The notes: generated by a model from the letters alone, not told the origin. DNA of 64,000 nucleotides from Phorcus lineatus (GCA_921293015.1 OV121087.1:37927235-37991234), one strand, 5' to 3'; positions 36,130-48,071 are shown, numbered from the stretch's first letter. Numbers and translations: made by a program.

Positions 36130-36690
36130 TAACATATACTGAGTGTGGAATAAGATATATTTGTACCACCTTGTGTATACGCTCAAATGTAAGATAAATC
36201 AAAAACCTATCCGACTGGTATTGATACGTTATAATACTTAGAGGCGGTCGTACCGTAAAGTTACAAAAAGCGTTTCTATGTACCCAAAATGATAAACAGC
36301 AAATTCTGAAAGTATCGTACAATATTTGTACATCCTGGTACTTATACTCAAATGAAAGACAATTGAAGAATATACATTATGAGGTATCATATATAGACAC
36401 GATTTTTGTGACTTATTTTTGTATATTATAACGTATTATACTTCACTGAATAGGTTATTGCATTATCTTTCTTTTGAGTATAAATACAAGGTGGTACAAT
36501 TATTTATTGATACTCTAAGAAGTTGTAATTCAAACAAGAATACCACAACTAAAATATGGGCTACATAGTAATGCGTTTTTAACTTTACGGTACGATAGCC
36601 TCTTTGTATCTTAACGTACGGTACCTTATACTATAGATATTTAAATTATCATTCATTTGAGTATAGGCACCTCAAATCTGCGGATGTTGT
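36130..36690. repeat. Long imperfect foldback element
   Basis: GTACCGTAAAGTTA at 36249 is mirrored by TAACTTTACGGTAC near 36585. The arms continue outward through CGCTCAAATGTAAG / CATTCATTTGAGTATA and inward through TACTCAAATGAAAGA / TCTTTCTTTTGAGTATA. TACAAGGTGGTACA-like words recur in both orientations. Arms are imperfect and over 100 bases each. Confidence 0.7.
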
Positions 36691-37122
36691 AAATGTGCGG
36701 TTTTTGTGAAAAAAAATATGAAAACATGGCTTGCACACGCAACCCTGTATTTTGACCTTGGGTGTTATCAGATATCAATCAGGGGGAATACTGAAACTTG
36801 AGGTGATGTCGAGATTTTATCTGCACGAGGATAAAATGTTTCCCTTGCAGCTTAATGTATGACGTCAAGAGAGGCTGGGTATCTCATAACCCCCTAGGTC
36901 GATATATACACATCAACCTCGGTAGTGTCATTTCAAGTTGAAATGGGATATATCTAGATCTAGTCATCTGTTACAAAGGCCATATAATCCCTATGCGGAA
37001 ATATTGCTTAAATGTTGAAAGTTACAGACTAATGAATAAATGATAAATAAAAGATGTCATAATGAATTGATATATATATATATATATTCTTTAAAAATAA
37101 CAAACTGAAGATTGGTCTTCAT

Positions 37123-37175
37123 ATAAGTTCATTACCAACCGGTTTCACAACATAGTGATCATCAGGGTAACTTAT
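37123..37175 (-). ncRNA. Candidate type I hammerhead ribozyme (Penelope-like)
   Basis: Read on minus: ATAAGTT (helix I), ACC, CTGATGA core (37165-37159), a 12-base helix II region, GAAA (37146-37143), the short palindrome ACCGGT with U17, GGT pairing with ACC, then AACTTAT closing helix I. All invariant core bases are present and helix I is consistent, with a four-base bulge. Helix III is only the self-complementary ACCGGT, as in minimal ribozymes of Penelope-like elements that act as dimers. The weak point is helix II (TCACTATGTTGT), which pairs poorly in the standard register. Cleavage would fall between 37137 and 37136. Confidence 0.55.
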
Positions 37176-38639
37176 ACATTCTGTTGCTAGTAGTATAGCG
37201 TTCTTTGCAACACTTCTAAAATGATCTCAACTCTTACTTTGATTATTTGTGCTGCTTGTTCATGATACAAAATCACTTCTCACAAACATGTCTCGTCATC
37301 CAAGGCTGTAAACTGTTGATACTGGTGCCTTGTTCAGAAAACAAACTTGACTAAAATCACCTGAGAATCTCAGGATAATCACTACTCAGGTATACGTAGC
37401 TCGTTAAGGATTGACATGATAATGTATTGGCGTGTGTCAGCAAGACATATTACATGTGACTTAGATGAAAAGATAAAAAGGGGGGAGAACTGAATGTTTC
37501 ACAGTTAAAGCAAATTAAGCAAAACTGACTTTACCACAATAAAATGAGATTGTTACTTTTAGTTGTTGAATAAAGTCTGCTTTTACTTCATTTTCTGCAA
37601 CCTGAACCGAACGTGATATAGCAAGAATTTATTTCTTTTATCACCCACCAGTATGTAATACCATGTGATGTAGATACATTTTTCCATGTGCTTGCTCCTC
37701 CTATTTATTAGAAACTGAATGTATGATCACCGACTTCTGAGGCTGTGCCTGTATTTTCAGAGTTCAAAAACGTCCGCTTCCATAAGGATGCTTCGTTTCT
37801 GGAGAAGAACCGAAAAAACATATTCATCATATCTTTCTTAAAGAGAACAAAATCTGTTATAATAATACTTTTGTAATTGTAGGAAATGCCATCTCCTGAT
37901 GTCCCTTGTTTAAAGAGAATTTTGAAATTTAATTCTTACAATTGATTTACTTAAACAATATTTGAAACCAGTGAAATAGGTCAAACATGGAAAGGTGTCT
38001 GTTACATGGATTGTATTGTATCATGGAAGTATAAGTCAAACCATTTGCCTCAGTTTCCTTATGAATAATAACGTATTTGTAATAATTCAATTAGATTATG
38101 AACCCAAAAGAAACTTAACTGTTATGGGAGAATCACGAAAACTATCCTTTTGAATCATATCTTTAGAATTTTCACAAATCACTAATGTGGTTATTATCTT
38201 ATGTCAGCACCACCTTCAATAGAGACTTGATATTCTTATTTATTGATCACTTATCATGTTTACATTTTGGCAACATACATGTTTGTTATCATTCAAACTA
38301 CAATGGATAATAACGTTTAAAAAATCGTCTTATCTCTATCATATATATGTTATATATATGAAATTATTAGAAAATACAGAGAAGATGTAAATCAACTTTC
38401 ACAATCATGACTTTATCTTGTTTCCAATATGCATATTTCTGCTTCTTGATTCGAAACTTCTTCAGGGAATGTATGCTTGAAGCATAGTAGCAGTCTTAAA
38501 TAGTCTTCAGTGTATCTAAGTAACAACATAATGCAACAAAAACATCAAAATAATCAACAATCGTACTGGTGAGATATCCCCTCTTAAATCTAATAGGTTT
38601 GAATTGGCAGTGATAGGATTAGGGATTTTTGACGCTTTT
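37176..38639. other. Probable Penelope remnant, non-coding part
   Basis: Lies between the candidate ribozyme and the RT fragment, both on minus. It includes a minus-strand TTCCCTGAAGAAGTTTCGAA block near 38455-38475, like blocks near retroelement ends. No intact ORF. Confidence 0.4.
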
Positions 38640-39005
38640 CAAAGAAGGAGAAAATTTGTTAATGAAGTTTTGATAAGTTTCACTATATTTGTCATAGTTT
38701 TGTTGTCCATATTCTTATCTAAAGTTTTGTAAGTAACTTCGTCATTTAACATTTCTAATATTTTTGATTCATAGAAAGTTCTGTTCATAATAACAACTGC
38801 CCCACCTTTGTATGCTTCTTTGATAATTATATTGTCATTATTTTTTAGTTCTTGAATTGCTGGTAATTCCTTTCTACTTATGTTATTTTTTAGAGTTTTA
38901 CTGTTTTCATAAATTGGTTGGTTAGTTAGGATATCAAGGAATGTTTCCAAATGTTTGTTTGTACTTTTTGGGGGAATATTCTTAGTTTTGTTACGAGCTA
39001 AAGAG
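38639..39005 (-). pseudogene. Penelope-like element, N-terminal part of reverse transcriptase
   Basis: On minus the frame reads TKNIPPKSTNKHLETFLDIL, then LKNNDNIIIKEAYKGGAVVI, then FYESKILEMLNDEVTYKTL. The KEAxKGGAVVIMNR-type block is the conserved start of Penelope-like reverse transcriptases. The catalytic YxDD part and the GIY-YIG endonuclease are missing, so this is a fragment. Confidence 0.75.
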
Positions 39006-39171
39006 TCTATTGTACATTGTTACATTGTTTAGCATGAGGACCTATAAATTTGCTATGTTGTGACTTGTTATCGAGTCGAAATGCGACGCATCCAGTCAGC
39101 ATTAAAATTATATGAAGTATTTTATTTTCAAATAAATGATTTTTATAACAATGATTATTCCTCACTATATA

Positions 39172-40721
39172 AACTGAATACCAAAAGAAACTTTGCACAT
39201 TTAAAAAAAAAAGTTGTTACAAATTAGTTGGACAGGTTAAAAAATCGATAGGTATGAACACATCGCCCAAACTCAAGCTTCTTTGACCTCCAATTTCTTC
39301 CGGCAATATGTCCGTGTTTCTTTGAAAACGCGAAAATGTCAAAATCACGTGACGTCGTTACTGGGAGAAATGCACGTGCCACAGGAGTATAAAAACTGCA
39401 CAGTAGCAATCTTAAACAACCACAATGCAAAAGGAAGACTGAAAAATGCCACGACTTCCAGAAGGCCAGCGTCAGCGAGCACTGGGAATGCTTGATATGG
39501 GGGCCACGCACGTTCACGTTGCAAGAACCTTTGGCTGTTCCCGCGTTACAGTTGGAAATTTCGTACAGCGGTTCAGTCAGACTGGACGGACATCGGACAG
39601 GCCCAGAACCGGACGACCACGGGTCACCACGCCACGGGAAGACCGTTATCTTCGAACGCTGCACCTGCAAAAGCGCTTCCTGATGGTGATGGTCATCAGC
39701 ACGGAATGCTTTGGGTCGGCGGGTGAGCCCACAGACAGTGTCCAGAAGACTACGAACAGGAGGTATCCGGGCCTTCCGACCGTTCAGACTACAGTTATTG
39801 ACTGCTGAAAATCGACGCAGACGACTACGATGGGCAAATACAGTGTGAAGGTGGCAACGTTGGCAGTGGCAATGCGTTGTGTTTTCCGACGAAATCGGTT
39901 CTGTTTGTTTCGAGTTGACGGCAGACAGCGTGTTTACCGTCGCAGTTGTGAAAGAACTGCTGCTTGCTGCGTTAGAGAAGTCGTTTCCTACGGTGGTTGT
40001 AGCGTTATGATGTGGGGAGGCATTTGTGGGAACCAGAAGACGCGACTCATCGTCATTAATGGGAATCTGAACGTGCAACGTTACAGAGATGAAATCCTTC
40101 GTCCAGTGGTGCTGCCCTACCTCCTACAACAGCCCCAGGGTGTTCTGTTCCAACACGACAACGCCAGGCCCCACAGAGCTCGTATCGTACAGGACTTTTT
40201 GGCTGCCAACAACGTCAATGTCTTGTGGCCAGCGTGTCCTCCAGACTTATCACCCATTGAACACCTCTGGGACCGATTGAACAGGCAAATTCGAGCCCGA
40301 CAACACGTTCCCGCCAACAGACAAGAATTGATTCAAGCTCTGCAAGAAGAATGGAACCACCTGCCACTTGATCCCATCCGACGTTTGACGTCTTCAGTAC
40401 GACGTCGAATCATGGCCTGTATTGCTGCACAGGGTGGTCACATTCGATATTAAATTCTAAAATTACATTTATAGTGATTTTGAACACTCTCCTGATGTTA
40501 ATGAACTGCATTGAAACTCTGAACAATGGGATTTTCGACCCCCACCACCTTTGTTTGTATGGTGTAATTCCATTTACCGCACAGCGTTCATTTGAAGTTT
40601 TCCAATCCACTGTTGACATGTTGATGCATTAAATATACTCTACATCAAAGCGTTGTTATTTTCAGTTTTTTGATTACAGTCATGTCAATCTGATGCAAAG
40701 TTTCTTTTGGTATTCAAATTG
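39172..40721 (+). mobile_element. Tc1-like DNA transposon, inactive
   Basis: Inverted ends share ACCAAAAGAAACTTTGCA (39180-39197 and 40694-40711). TA dinucleotides flank the element at 39170-39171 and 40722-40723. Length is about 1.55 kb, usual for Tc1. It contains one broken transposase gene. It is inserted just upstream (minus sense) of the Penelope RT fragment. Confidence 0.88.
39446..40453 (+). pseudogene. Tc1-type DDE transposase, two frameshifts and a stop
   Basis: The start MPRLPEGQRQRALGMLD is followed by a paired-like helix-turn-helix (ATHVHVARTFGCSRVTV) and the GRPRVTTPREDR linker (39446-39650). After a frameshift near 39660-39700 another frame reads TVSRRLRTGGIRAF, then a TGA near 39844 and WQRWQWQCVVFSDE with the first Asp. 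A second shift near 39892 leads to RFCLFRVDGRQRVYRR, then VLFQHDNARPHRARIV (second Asp) and CPPDLSPIEHLWDRL (Glu), ending at 40453. The Asp-Glu spacing fits DD34E. The enzyme would bind the ends and insert at TA. It is dead as it stands. Confidence 0.88.
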
Positions 40722-40723
40722 TA

Positions 40724-41879
40724 TAACATGTAACAAAAGTAAAGGGGTGGACAGACAAACGATGAAAATCAGATATCTTACCTCCTTGACAATTTGCTCC
40801 CTCCAGAAGAAGGTTGGGCTAACCTAAATTCACTAAGACAACCACGGAGGTACATTATTTATATCAATGTCAGACATCACATATATGAACAGAATCAAAC
40901 CATGGTTATATGGGAACTTGCTGAAGCCCAAACTTGGATCTAGTCAGGGTCATGAGCTATCTGTATTTGGAATAAGTCTAATTTAATAATTAAAGGATAA
41001 ATTGAGTCGAGAAAAAGGCACCTGTTTTTAAAACAAAATCAAATCACTTTTTAAGCAATGGATTTTAGGCAAAATTTATTACAGAAGTAAATAACATCAA
41101 AGCAAAAGAATAACCATATAACCAATTCATAATTATGGATCCTTTACACATGAAGAAAGTACAATATCATACCAAGAATCAAAGACTATGCAAATATATA
41201 GTTCTCAACGCCTGTCTTCATATTTCAGAAAAAGTTTATTTCTAAAGTTGTTGTCGTTTAACATCATGTTGAAAACATCTTCTAATGTACTGTACAGAAC
41301 TGAACTGTATTTTAACATTTTACCCTCTAAATGTCGTTTCAAAAGAGTCGTTTCTATGACATGTCTTGGAATAAACTTCAATAGGCAATATAATAAAACA
41401 CGTGAAATTTGAATACAGAATTTCTTTTAACATGTTAAAATGTATGACCACCACGCAAGGTCAGGTCTAAACATATGAAATAAGTTTTTTATAAACTTCG
41501 AATTTAAGTTAAATGGGATTCTAAGGCCGCCTTTCACGCTTTAGATAATTCTTAGATTAAAATCGCAATAACGACTATTTTCAATAAACTTCAATTTCTT
41601 TGCACTCTTTGTTGCTCACCCATTTTAAAATCTTACAAATAAGAGTTCGTCAGGAAACGAAGGAGGCAGAGTGCTCAGTGACTATCAGGTTGATATTAAC
41701 AGCTATAGTTGATGCACATTAGTAATGACCGAATGGTTATAACTTTAAATCTTTAACGCTTGGTCTAGCAATATGAAAAACATATCTTTTCATCATTAAG
41801 ATTTCTTCGTTGATGCGCAATCATAATATTCACAAAGAATTCAATCACCAAATAAATATGGAAAAAACTTGATCATAAG
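40724..41879. other. Intergenic, no gene seen
   Basis: AT-rich. The 74-codon ORF at 41188-41412 has no recognised domain. Confidence 0.45.
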
Positions 41880-41981
41880 TAGAACTAAAAGCTTAAACAC
41901 TATATTATATCTATTAGTTAATGCGGTTTTCATCGGTGTTAGATTACAGCTTCCTAGGAATCTTGCTTGGGGGAAGCTTGT

Positions 41982-44900
41982 TCACTCTCCATGGACCCCT
42001 TTTCGTCTTCTGCAGTTGTCTCCTTCATCCGATTGCTGTTCATGAGAAAAACAAGTATGCAATTCAAGAAGCATATTGGTTGACTCAACGATCTTAGGTG
42101 CTTAGATAATAGCAAGTAAGTAGATCAACATTTGCTGACGACTATCTTCACTGTGTGTCATTGTACAACGGGTGGAGACAGGTGTAGATGGATGATTTGT
42201 TTGTAGGGAGAAAGGAAAAGGCAAACACATGGTACCAAACAATAATTACGCATAACCGAACACACGATGAACATTTATTTTGTGTATACTGATGACTCTT
42301 TTGAAAATGATCAAACTTTGATTTTCTCACAGAGATGCAATTTCGGTTCTTACCATAAAAATATGGCAAACATATAAAAGAAAATTACATAAACAAAATT
42401 TCATATATGAATCTAGTTAATGAATGGACCATTCAAAGCCTTGGAAATGGTTTAAGATCGTTTTAAGGCAATATACTGTGTTTTCATTTCGTAGTCTGCG
42501 TACCGTTTGTATCACACATGACATTTTTTTTAAAACTTTTGTTAATGTCATCTTAATCATTTCACCCATTGTCGTCAAATTCTTGACATCATCCACTGGG
42601 TGTTAAAGGGGAATCAGGGTATACTCCAGACACCAATCAATTATTGCATTTTCAAAATCAACATGCCACTGGTCACTAACTTGTAAATGCAAAACCTCAT
42701 GAACCTTGCGTCCATGTCTCAAAATTTTGGGACAGTTTTTATAAGGTTATACCAAGGCAACTGTTAAACATTTTACTTTTATCCTATTTTTAAGGTAACT
42801 CCATAATCTTGACGACTTTTAAAACTCTTATCTTCGTTACAGTACAATTGCATGTACATGTCCCAAAAGTCTCAAAATATGGTAACACACTGTATAGGGG
42901 TTAATACAGACACCGACACCTCATTCTTAAATTTTGTTTGTACTACATCTACGTTAGCTAACCAGACTTTTATAGAAATTTGACAGCAAACATTTTAATG
43001 TTCAACACTGCTCCTTTGTCCTCAATGCGTTGTACCAAATTATCAAAACTGGTAAATTTATCTCAATTCATTCATTATTACCGGCGGGGGATATTGTCAT
43101 GTAGGTGGCAGGCACTTGTTGTTTTTTTGAGTATCGAATTCAGTTGCATTAGGTTTAAACGTTGCAGTAGGATAGGTAACTCAATGTATCCCGGCTTAAC
43201 ATAAAATGTCCAAGTTCAGATATCCGACATGCAAAGTCCCTCCTGATGAATATCCCTTTCTGGCTGCAGAAATTCTTTAGGTGGAAACAAAAATGTTAAC
43301 ATTGTATGTGTTTAGAATAGAAAGAGAATTCAAACATATATTGCACTGATTGATCGTAAAGCTTCCACGAATCAATACCACAACAGGGACCTTGCTTTTA
43401 CAAAAAAAATAAATTTCTCAATCTTTATCTTATGACATTGGGTGAATTATAGTGAGTAATGAATCATTTTATGACAACGTTTTTTAACAGACATTAAAAG
43501 AAGCTATGCTGATTTTCAATTTTCTTGTGCAGACCTTTTAAACTTCAAACCTCTATCATGATTTCAGATTTTTTAAAGAGTAATCATTCATTTTCCCTTA
43601 AGATGAGAAAGTATTGTATCCCACCTGCGGACACTCCATTTCATTGTTAGAGCACCAGGCTTGAAAATGATCCATTGCTGTTTGTGGATTAGCTTCCGGA
43701 TCTTTACAGAAAACATGAATTATCTGTTCAGCAAATTTCTCAGGTAACCTATGCGACACCTGCAAGTGCAAAAAGATAACATATCGTAGCTTAGCAATTG
43801 TTTCTTTTTTCATCAACAGAACAAATTGCACGCTTACTACAATTCTTTTTTTTTCACTCACTACTTTGTGAAGCTCATGAAATATTAATTAGATTTTGAC
43901 CAATGCCCTGCTTCAACTTCATTGCATCAAAATTGATTCTGGTATTTAACATCTATTTTATTAATTTAGACCTTAAGATAAACATAGTGTAGAAATAAAG
44001 AACTCTTTTCCATGAAGTACTTCATAAAAGCCATCTTTATTTTCCATAAAACAAACTTCTATACCTTTTCATCCAACTCATTCATTAACACTGCAGCAGT
44101 TGGGCCACCTCCAGTCTTGCCAGACTCCTTTTTCATAACTTGTGCCTTTTTTTTCACTTGACATCTAAAATGAAAAACCACATTAGTTTGTTAGTGTTAG
44201 TGTTTATGAATTCTAGAAATGAAGAATCAATATGATGTAGAGATATGGTGATGCACTGTTATCAAGGTTGAAAAATTAATTACTACACTGACAATGGCAT
44301 AGTATATTATTATTAAATTGTTGCAGGAATTATTACATATGCAGAACAATATTGCACTAGGCTAAATATGTGTCGGAGTTACCTTAAGTCGTTCCATTTC
44401 TTACGGACGTCAGTAGCTGATCTTACTCCAGCTGTGTTAGCACTTATTCTGTAATTTTAGAACAGTTCATTAACACAACAAATATACTCATACGATAATT
44501 TTTTCATGATAAGGTTCTGTATCCAATAACATTCCTTCCATAAAATATCTATTGCTAATTAAACATTTAATTATATTTATTACTAATTTAGATAATATAT
44601 GTCTGCAATGTCAATAAAACAAATAATTGAATGGTCAATGTTGTTTATTGTTTATTTACTTGATTAAGCTTTTCATATAATTATTCTTGCCTTTTTTTTT
44701 TATCAATCCCTATTGGTTTATATCGGTGGCTTCGAACTTACCGATAGTATGGAAGTAAGGCAAGTTGTTTACTGTCGAGAGTTACCTGCCCGATTTACCG
44801 GTGCATGTAAAATTTGCTCCTGATGAAAATAATTCGATAAACACATATAAATATTTCGCTAATTCGACTAATAGCAAAACCTGCCTTAATGCCATTGGTT

Positions 44901-47900
44901 AAATTACTAAATATATATGTTTTGATGAATGGAAAAGCACCTACTTTAAAGCAATCTTCTCCCAGATTGAATCTTTGGATTTTTTCGTTATCCCTGGACC
45001 GAAAGCAGCCGACAAAACAACGTTATTTTCGACCCCCTCGTCAACCAGAATTGCAATCTCCTCGGGGGAAAAGTTACTCTTCCTCGCACGAGGTTTTTTC
45101 TCTAGTGATACAGCTGGATCCATCGTCTGCTAAATTTCACGAAGGGAGATAACTCGTGTCTCGCATATCTCTACCTCTTACGCGAAAGAGTGTAAATCTT
45201 AGCTAAGATCGGATCGTAAGATCGAGACAGGTTACGATCAGCCTAAAATCGTTTAGTGGAACGGGAATAACTTTTAGCTAAGACGATTTTAAAATCGACG
45301 TAACTTGCTAAAATTTATCTTAACTAAATTTACTAATATTTCTCTTGAATTCCATCACCAAAAGCCAAATTCTGAAAGGAGTAGATGATTGCCTGATGTC
45401 TTAGTCAAGTAGTCTGTCAGGCAAGTATAAAATGATTGTCAATTTCCTCAAGAGCACTCCACCAGAGATTTTTAATCTTTAAGGTAAATACAAATACTTT
45501 TTATATGTACAAATCTAACTAAATATAATAAAGAGTACACCGTATTTTTTATAATTTCTGTTATCAATATTGCTAAAATATGCTTTACTAACCACTGATC
45601 AAGGACTTTATTAAAGCACTATTAAAAAGTAATACATTCAAACCTCCCACTATCAATATTCAATTGAGCATCCATGATGACATATAAGTAGCTATTTACT
45701 GGTAGTTGTTTCAAATTCTTCAGTGGCTGTAAATGTCACTCTATAACTATCATTTTCAATTCTTCTTCCTGAGCTTTGAGCTTGGTCATCTTCGGTTGTT
45801 CATAGGACGAGCCAGAAAGCGTATTTGTAAGTTAAACATTTGCCTGTTTATATAAATACTCATATCAGTCAGCCATAAATGTTCATCACCAACAACCAGT
45901 TAACTTACTCTGGATATTGAGTATTCTCGATTCAAAGAGACTCTGGACGTTTAAACCAGTCTCGGATATACGTACGTGCTCCTTTAAATTCTCTGAGAAA
46001 TATTTCTGTTCTTCTTTGTGTGGGCATTCCATTTTTATATCATGCTAGAAAATATTATTTCATTTTATATTTCAAATGCGATAGCACCTGTTACAATAAT
46101 TCCTAAAACAAAAAATATTACCTCACCCTTTATTTTTAGCTATTCTGAAGGAACATAAAATTCAGCCAGTCTTGGCTCAGGTTACAATGATTTTAAAGGT
46201 TTACCCAAATCTCACATGATCTTCTAGTCCAGTCAATCTATGGTTTAACCTCCAAAAAACTGCAAAAGAAATGGTTTTGCGAAAATTATCAAGAAGTGGC
46301 ATGTATGAATGCTATATCAAAAGTCTAGAAAAATCTAAATGGGGGAACATTGTCAATTTTGCAATGGAAGAGCGGTTATTTTTGGTGAAAACGTACGCCC
46401 CCTGCGCTCCCCCGTAGTATGAAAGGGAGACTACTCTGTGGAATTGTTGACGGCACACGATCACTGAGAAAGACCCTTTGAAAGATATTTGGTGAGTATT
46501 TGTCACTAATTGGAAGGTGACACACAGGTATTGGTGTCATAACCGAACCGGATGTTTACCAAAATACCTTCTTGCGGACCCCCCTCTCTCCAAGCAGGTA
46601 TGTTTGCCATTTGCACCACGACACTGGTCAGATCAGGTTCGATCGTTTATAGGAGGCATAACTGGATTTATTTACTGGACATCTTATAAGCATTGACGGA
46701 ATACCGCTTTTGGGTTAGTGTTTGTGAATTATGATTAAGAAACATAAAGTCTTAGATTCGACTATCAAACACAATGAGTACATTGAAATCATGCTTAACG
46801 GAACGGTTTATGTGTAAGAATTTGAACTGATTAGAAGGCATTAGCATTCTTGGTATTCACTCAGAGTGGGTTTTGAGTGTATATTTCATTTTTTGTATTT
46901 GCTTAACATGCTGTCACAATTGAAAAGATTTAAGAATATAATGAAATAATTTATAAAATTGTGTATAATAATTACTTTTGAAATCGTATTGTACTATGAT
47001 GAAAGACTCGTATGCGATGAGAGATAGATATAGCCAATAAGTCATTAAAATCAACATAAAATCAAAATCTCTGTCGAGTGCCTTAAATCACATATCTAAA
47101 TGATACACGTTATCATGTTATTACTAAATTCAACATTAGAATAAGAATATTATGAACATGTTAAAGTATTCGCTGTCCCATCTCAAGATGGGACGTCCCA
47201 ACTTAAGATGGGACGCGATCCCAAGTTGGGATGATACATAACCACCTGTACAAAAGTTGATCAAGTATTTTTATATTTGAATGTATCACAACGTTAACAG
47301 AAGAGAAAAGATGGACAACTATTGCGTACAAAACCGAAGGGATGTCCATTTCATTCAGAAAGCGTGCCCATTACACTAAAACAATAATATACGAGCTGAT
47401 ACGAAAACATGTTGAGCCTTTTGGGGCACTTAATCACTTCACTATGGTGAGTCAACTATGCAAACTGTGAAAAGAATCCATTTAATGTTATCATACCTCA
47501 TGTAAGAATGCCGATCTCTGATTGGTCCACGTGACCCTAAACAAATATCCATATTCACCGCCGCCGAGGGATGATAAATCCCTTATACCCCGCTACATGA
47601 GTAAGGCGTGCTTCCACGTCAATCAATCAAAGTCACGTGATCATGTCAAAGGTGTTGTTCATTTCTGTTTGTCTTTTTATTAACAGAGAGCAAGTTTTGA
47701 ATAATACATTAAGACATTCGGTATGATAAATTCGTTATAACATTCCGTCCCGGGTAACATAGGGATATATTATTCCCTTGAAAGGTTTTATGCAACTCGC
47801 GTTTCGCTCGTTGCATAAAACCTTTCGCGGGAATAATATATCCCTATGTCACCCTCGACGGAATGTTATAACTTATAATGTCCCAATTGAAGGTACATAC

Positions 47901-48071
47901 CAACGGGTGGACAAATTGCAAACACTATACCCTGTCCTTAGCTAAAAGTTCATATGCAATTTAGTAGGTAATAATGAAAAGTCAATATCTTACTTTGACA
48001 TCTTTCTTAGTTAGACCGCCTTGTGTTTCCAAATAATTCCTCAGATTTGTTTTTTTCTCATCCATTTCCTT
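41982..48071 (-). CDS. Second SAMHD1-like gene, partial, C-terminal exons
   Basis: Read on minus, exon 48071-47994 (26 codons: KEMDEKKTNLRNYLETQGGL, then TKKDVK) aligns with exon b of the + strand gene. Exon 43759-43625 (45 codons) starts VSHRLPEKFAEQIIHVFCKD and aligns with exon d and with the LLPEKFAEQLIRVYCK block of vertebrate SAMHD1. Exon 42035-41982 ends in TGA after QSDEGDNCRRRKGVHGE. All have AG/GT signals in phase 0. The exon matching MDYGMEDKDP was not found between 43760 and 47993. A second copy of the first exon lies at 56619-56542 in the duplicated block, so the 5' part of this gene is rearranged. It is tail-to-tail with the + strand gene. It is probably a partial paralogue; I cannot say whether it is expressed. 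Confidence 0.7.
42036..43624 (-). other. Last intron of the second SAMHD1-like gene
   Basis: Donor GTGGGA and acceptor CATGAACAG. AT-rich, with no recognised gene. ORFs at 42148-42369, 42424-42606 and 42980-43204 look random. Confidence 0.6.
44065..45123 (-). CDS. Myb/SANT-like protein of a second Harbinger-type element, 3' part missing
   Basis: Three exons join in phase: 45123-44945 (MDPAVSLEKKPRARKSNFSP, then EEIAILVDEGVENNVVLSAA, then IWEKIAL), 44448-44383 (SANTAGVRSATDVRKKWNDL) and 44164-44065 (CQVKKKAQVMKKESGKTGGG, then PTAAVLMNELDEK). The W/K-rich trihelix pattern and TGGGP linker fit the Myb/SANT-like DNA-binding domain of NAIF1-type and Harbinger Myb proteins. All splice signals are intact and no stop interrupts 115 codons. 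No later exon with the basic tail was found, and no HARBI1-type transposase lies next to it. It may be a truncated Harbinger copy or a domesticated fragment. It lies on the same strand as, and between exons of, the second SAMHD1-like gene. Confidence 0.7.
45140..45340. repeat. Probable Harbinger subterminal region
   Basis: Upstream of the Myb start the sequence is rich in TTAGCTAAGATC/GATCTTAGCTAAG and CGTTTAGTGGAAC-type words, including short inverted repeats. This resembles Harbinger ends. No matching opposite end was found on the other side. Confidence 0.4.
45909..46044 (-). other. Possible exon, degenerate B-box-like
   Basis: On minus TTTTCTAG precedes an open 45-codon block (KMECPHKEEQKYFSENLKEH, VRISETGLNVQSLFESRILN) and GTAAGTTA follows. 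Spacing resembles a TRIM B-box (C-H...YFC..C...VC..C) in which most cysteines are replaced. A second coding-like stretch lies at about 45690-45790 (minus; RVTFTATEEFETTTS). This is an unidentified gene fragment at best. Confidence 0.3.
47735..47872. repeat. Near-perfect hairpin, copy 1
   Basis: Arms of about 62 bases begin TTATAACATTCCGTC and pair through ACATAGGGATATATTATTCC and AAAGGTTTTATGCAA around the loop TCGCGTTTCGCTCG. The copy in the second repeat is at about 56284-56421. Confidence 0.9.

Noticed and set aside
39224..40078. 284-codon minus ORF
   Set aside because: It lies antisense to the Tc1 transposase; its length comes from the GC-rich coding strand, and it has no domain of its own.
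45661..45720. Missing SAMHD1-like MDYG exon (VIMDAQL-like reading on minus)
   Set aside because: Only three or four residues agree and the splice context is poor.
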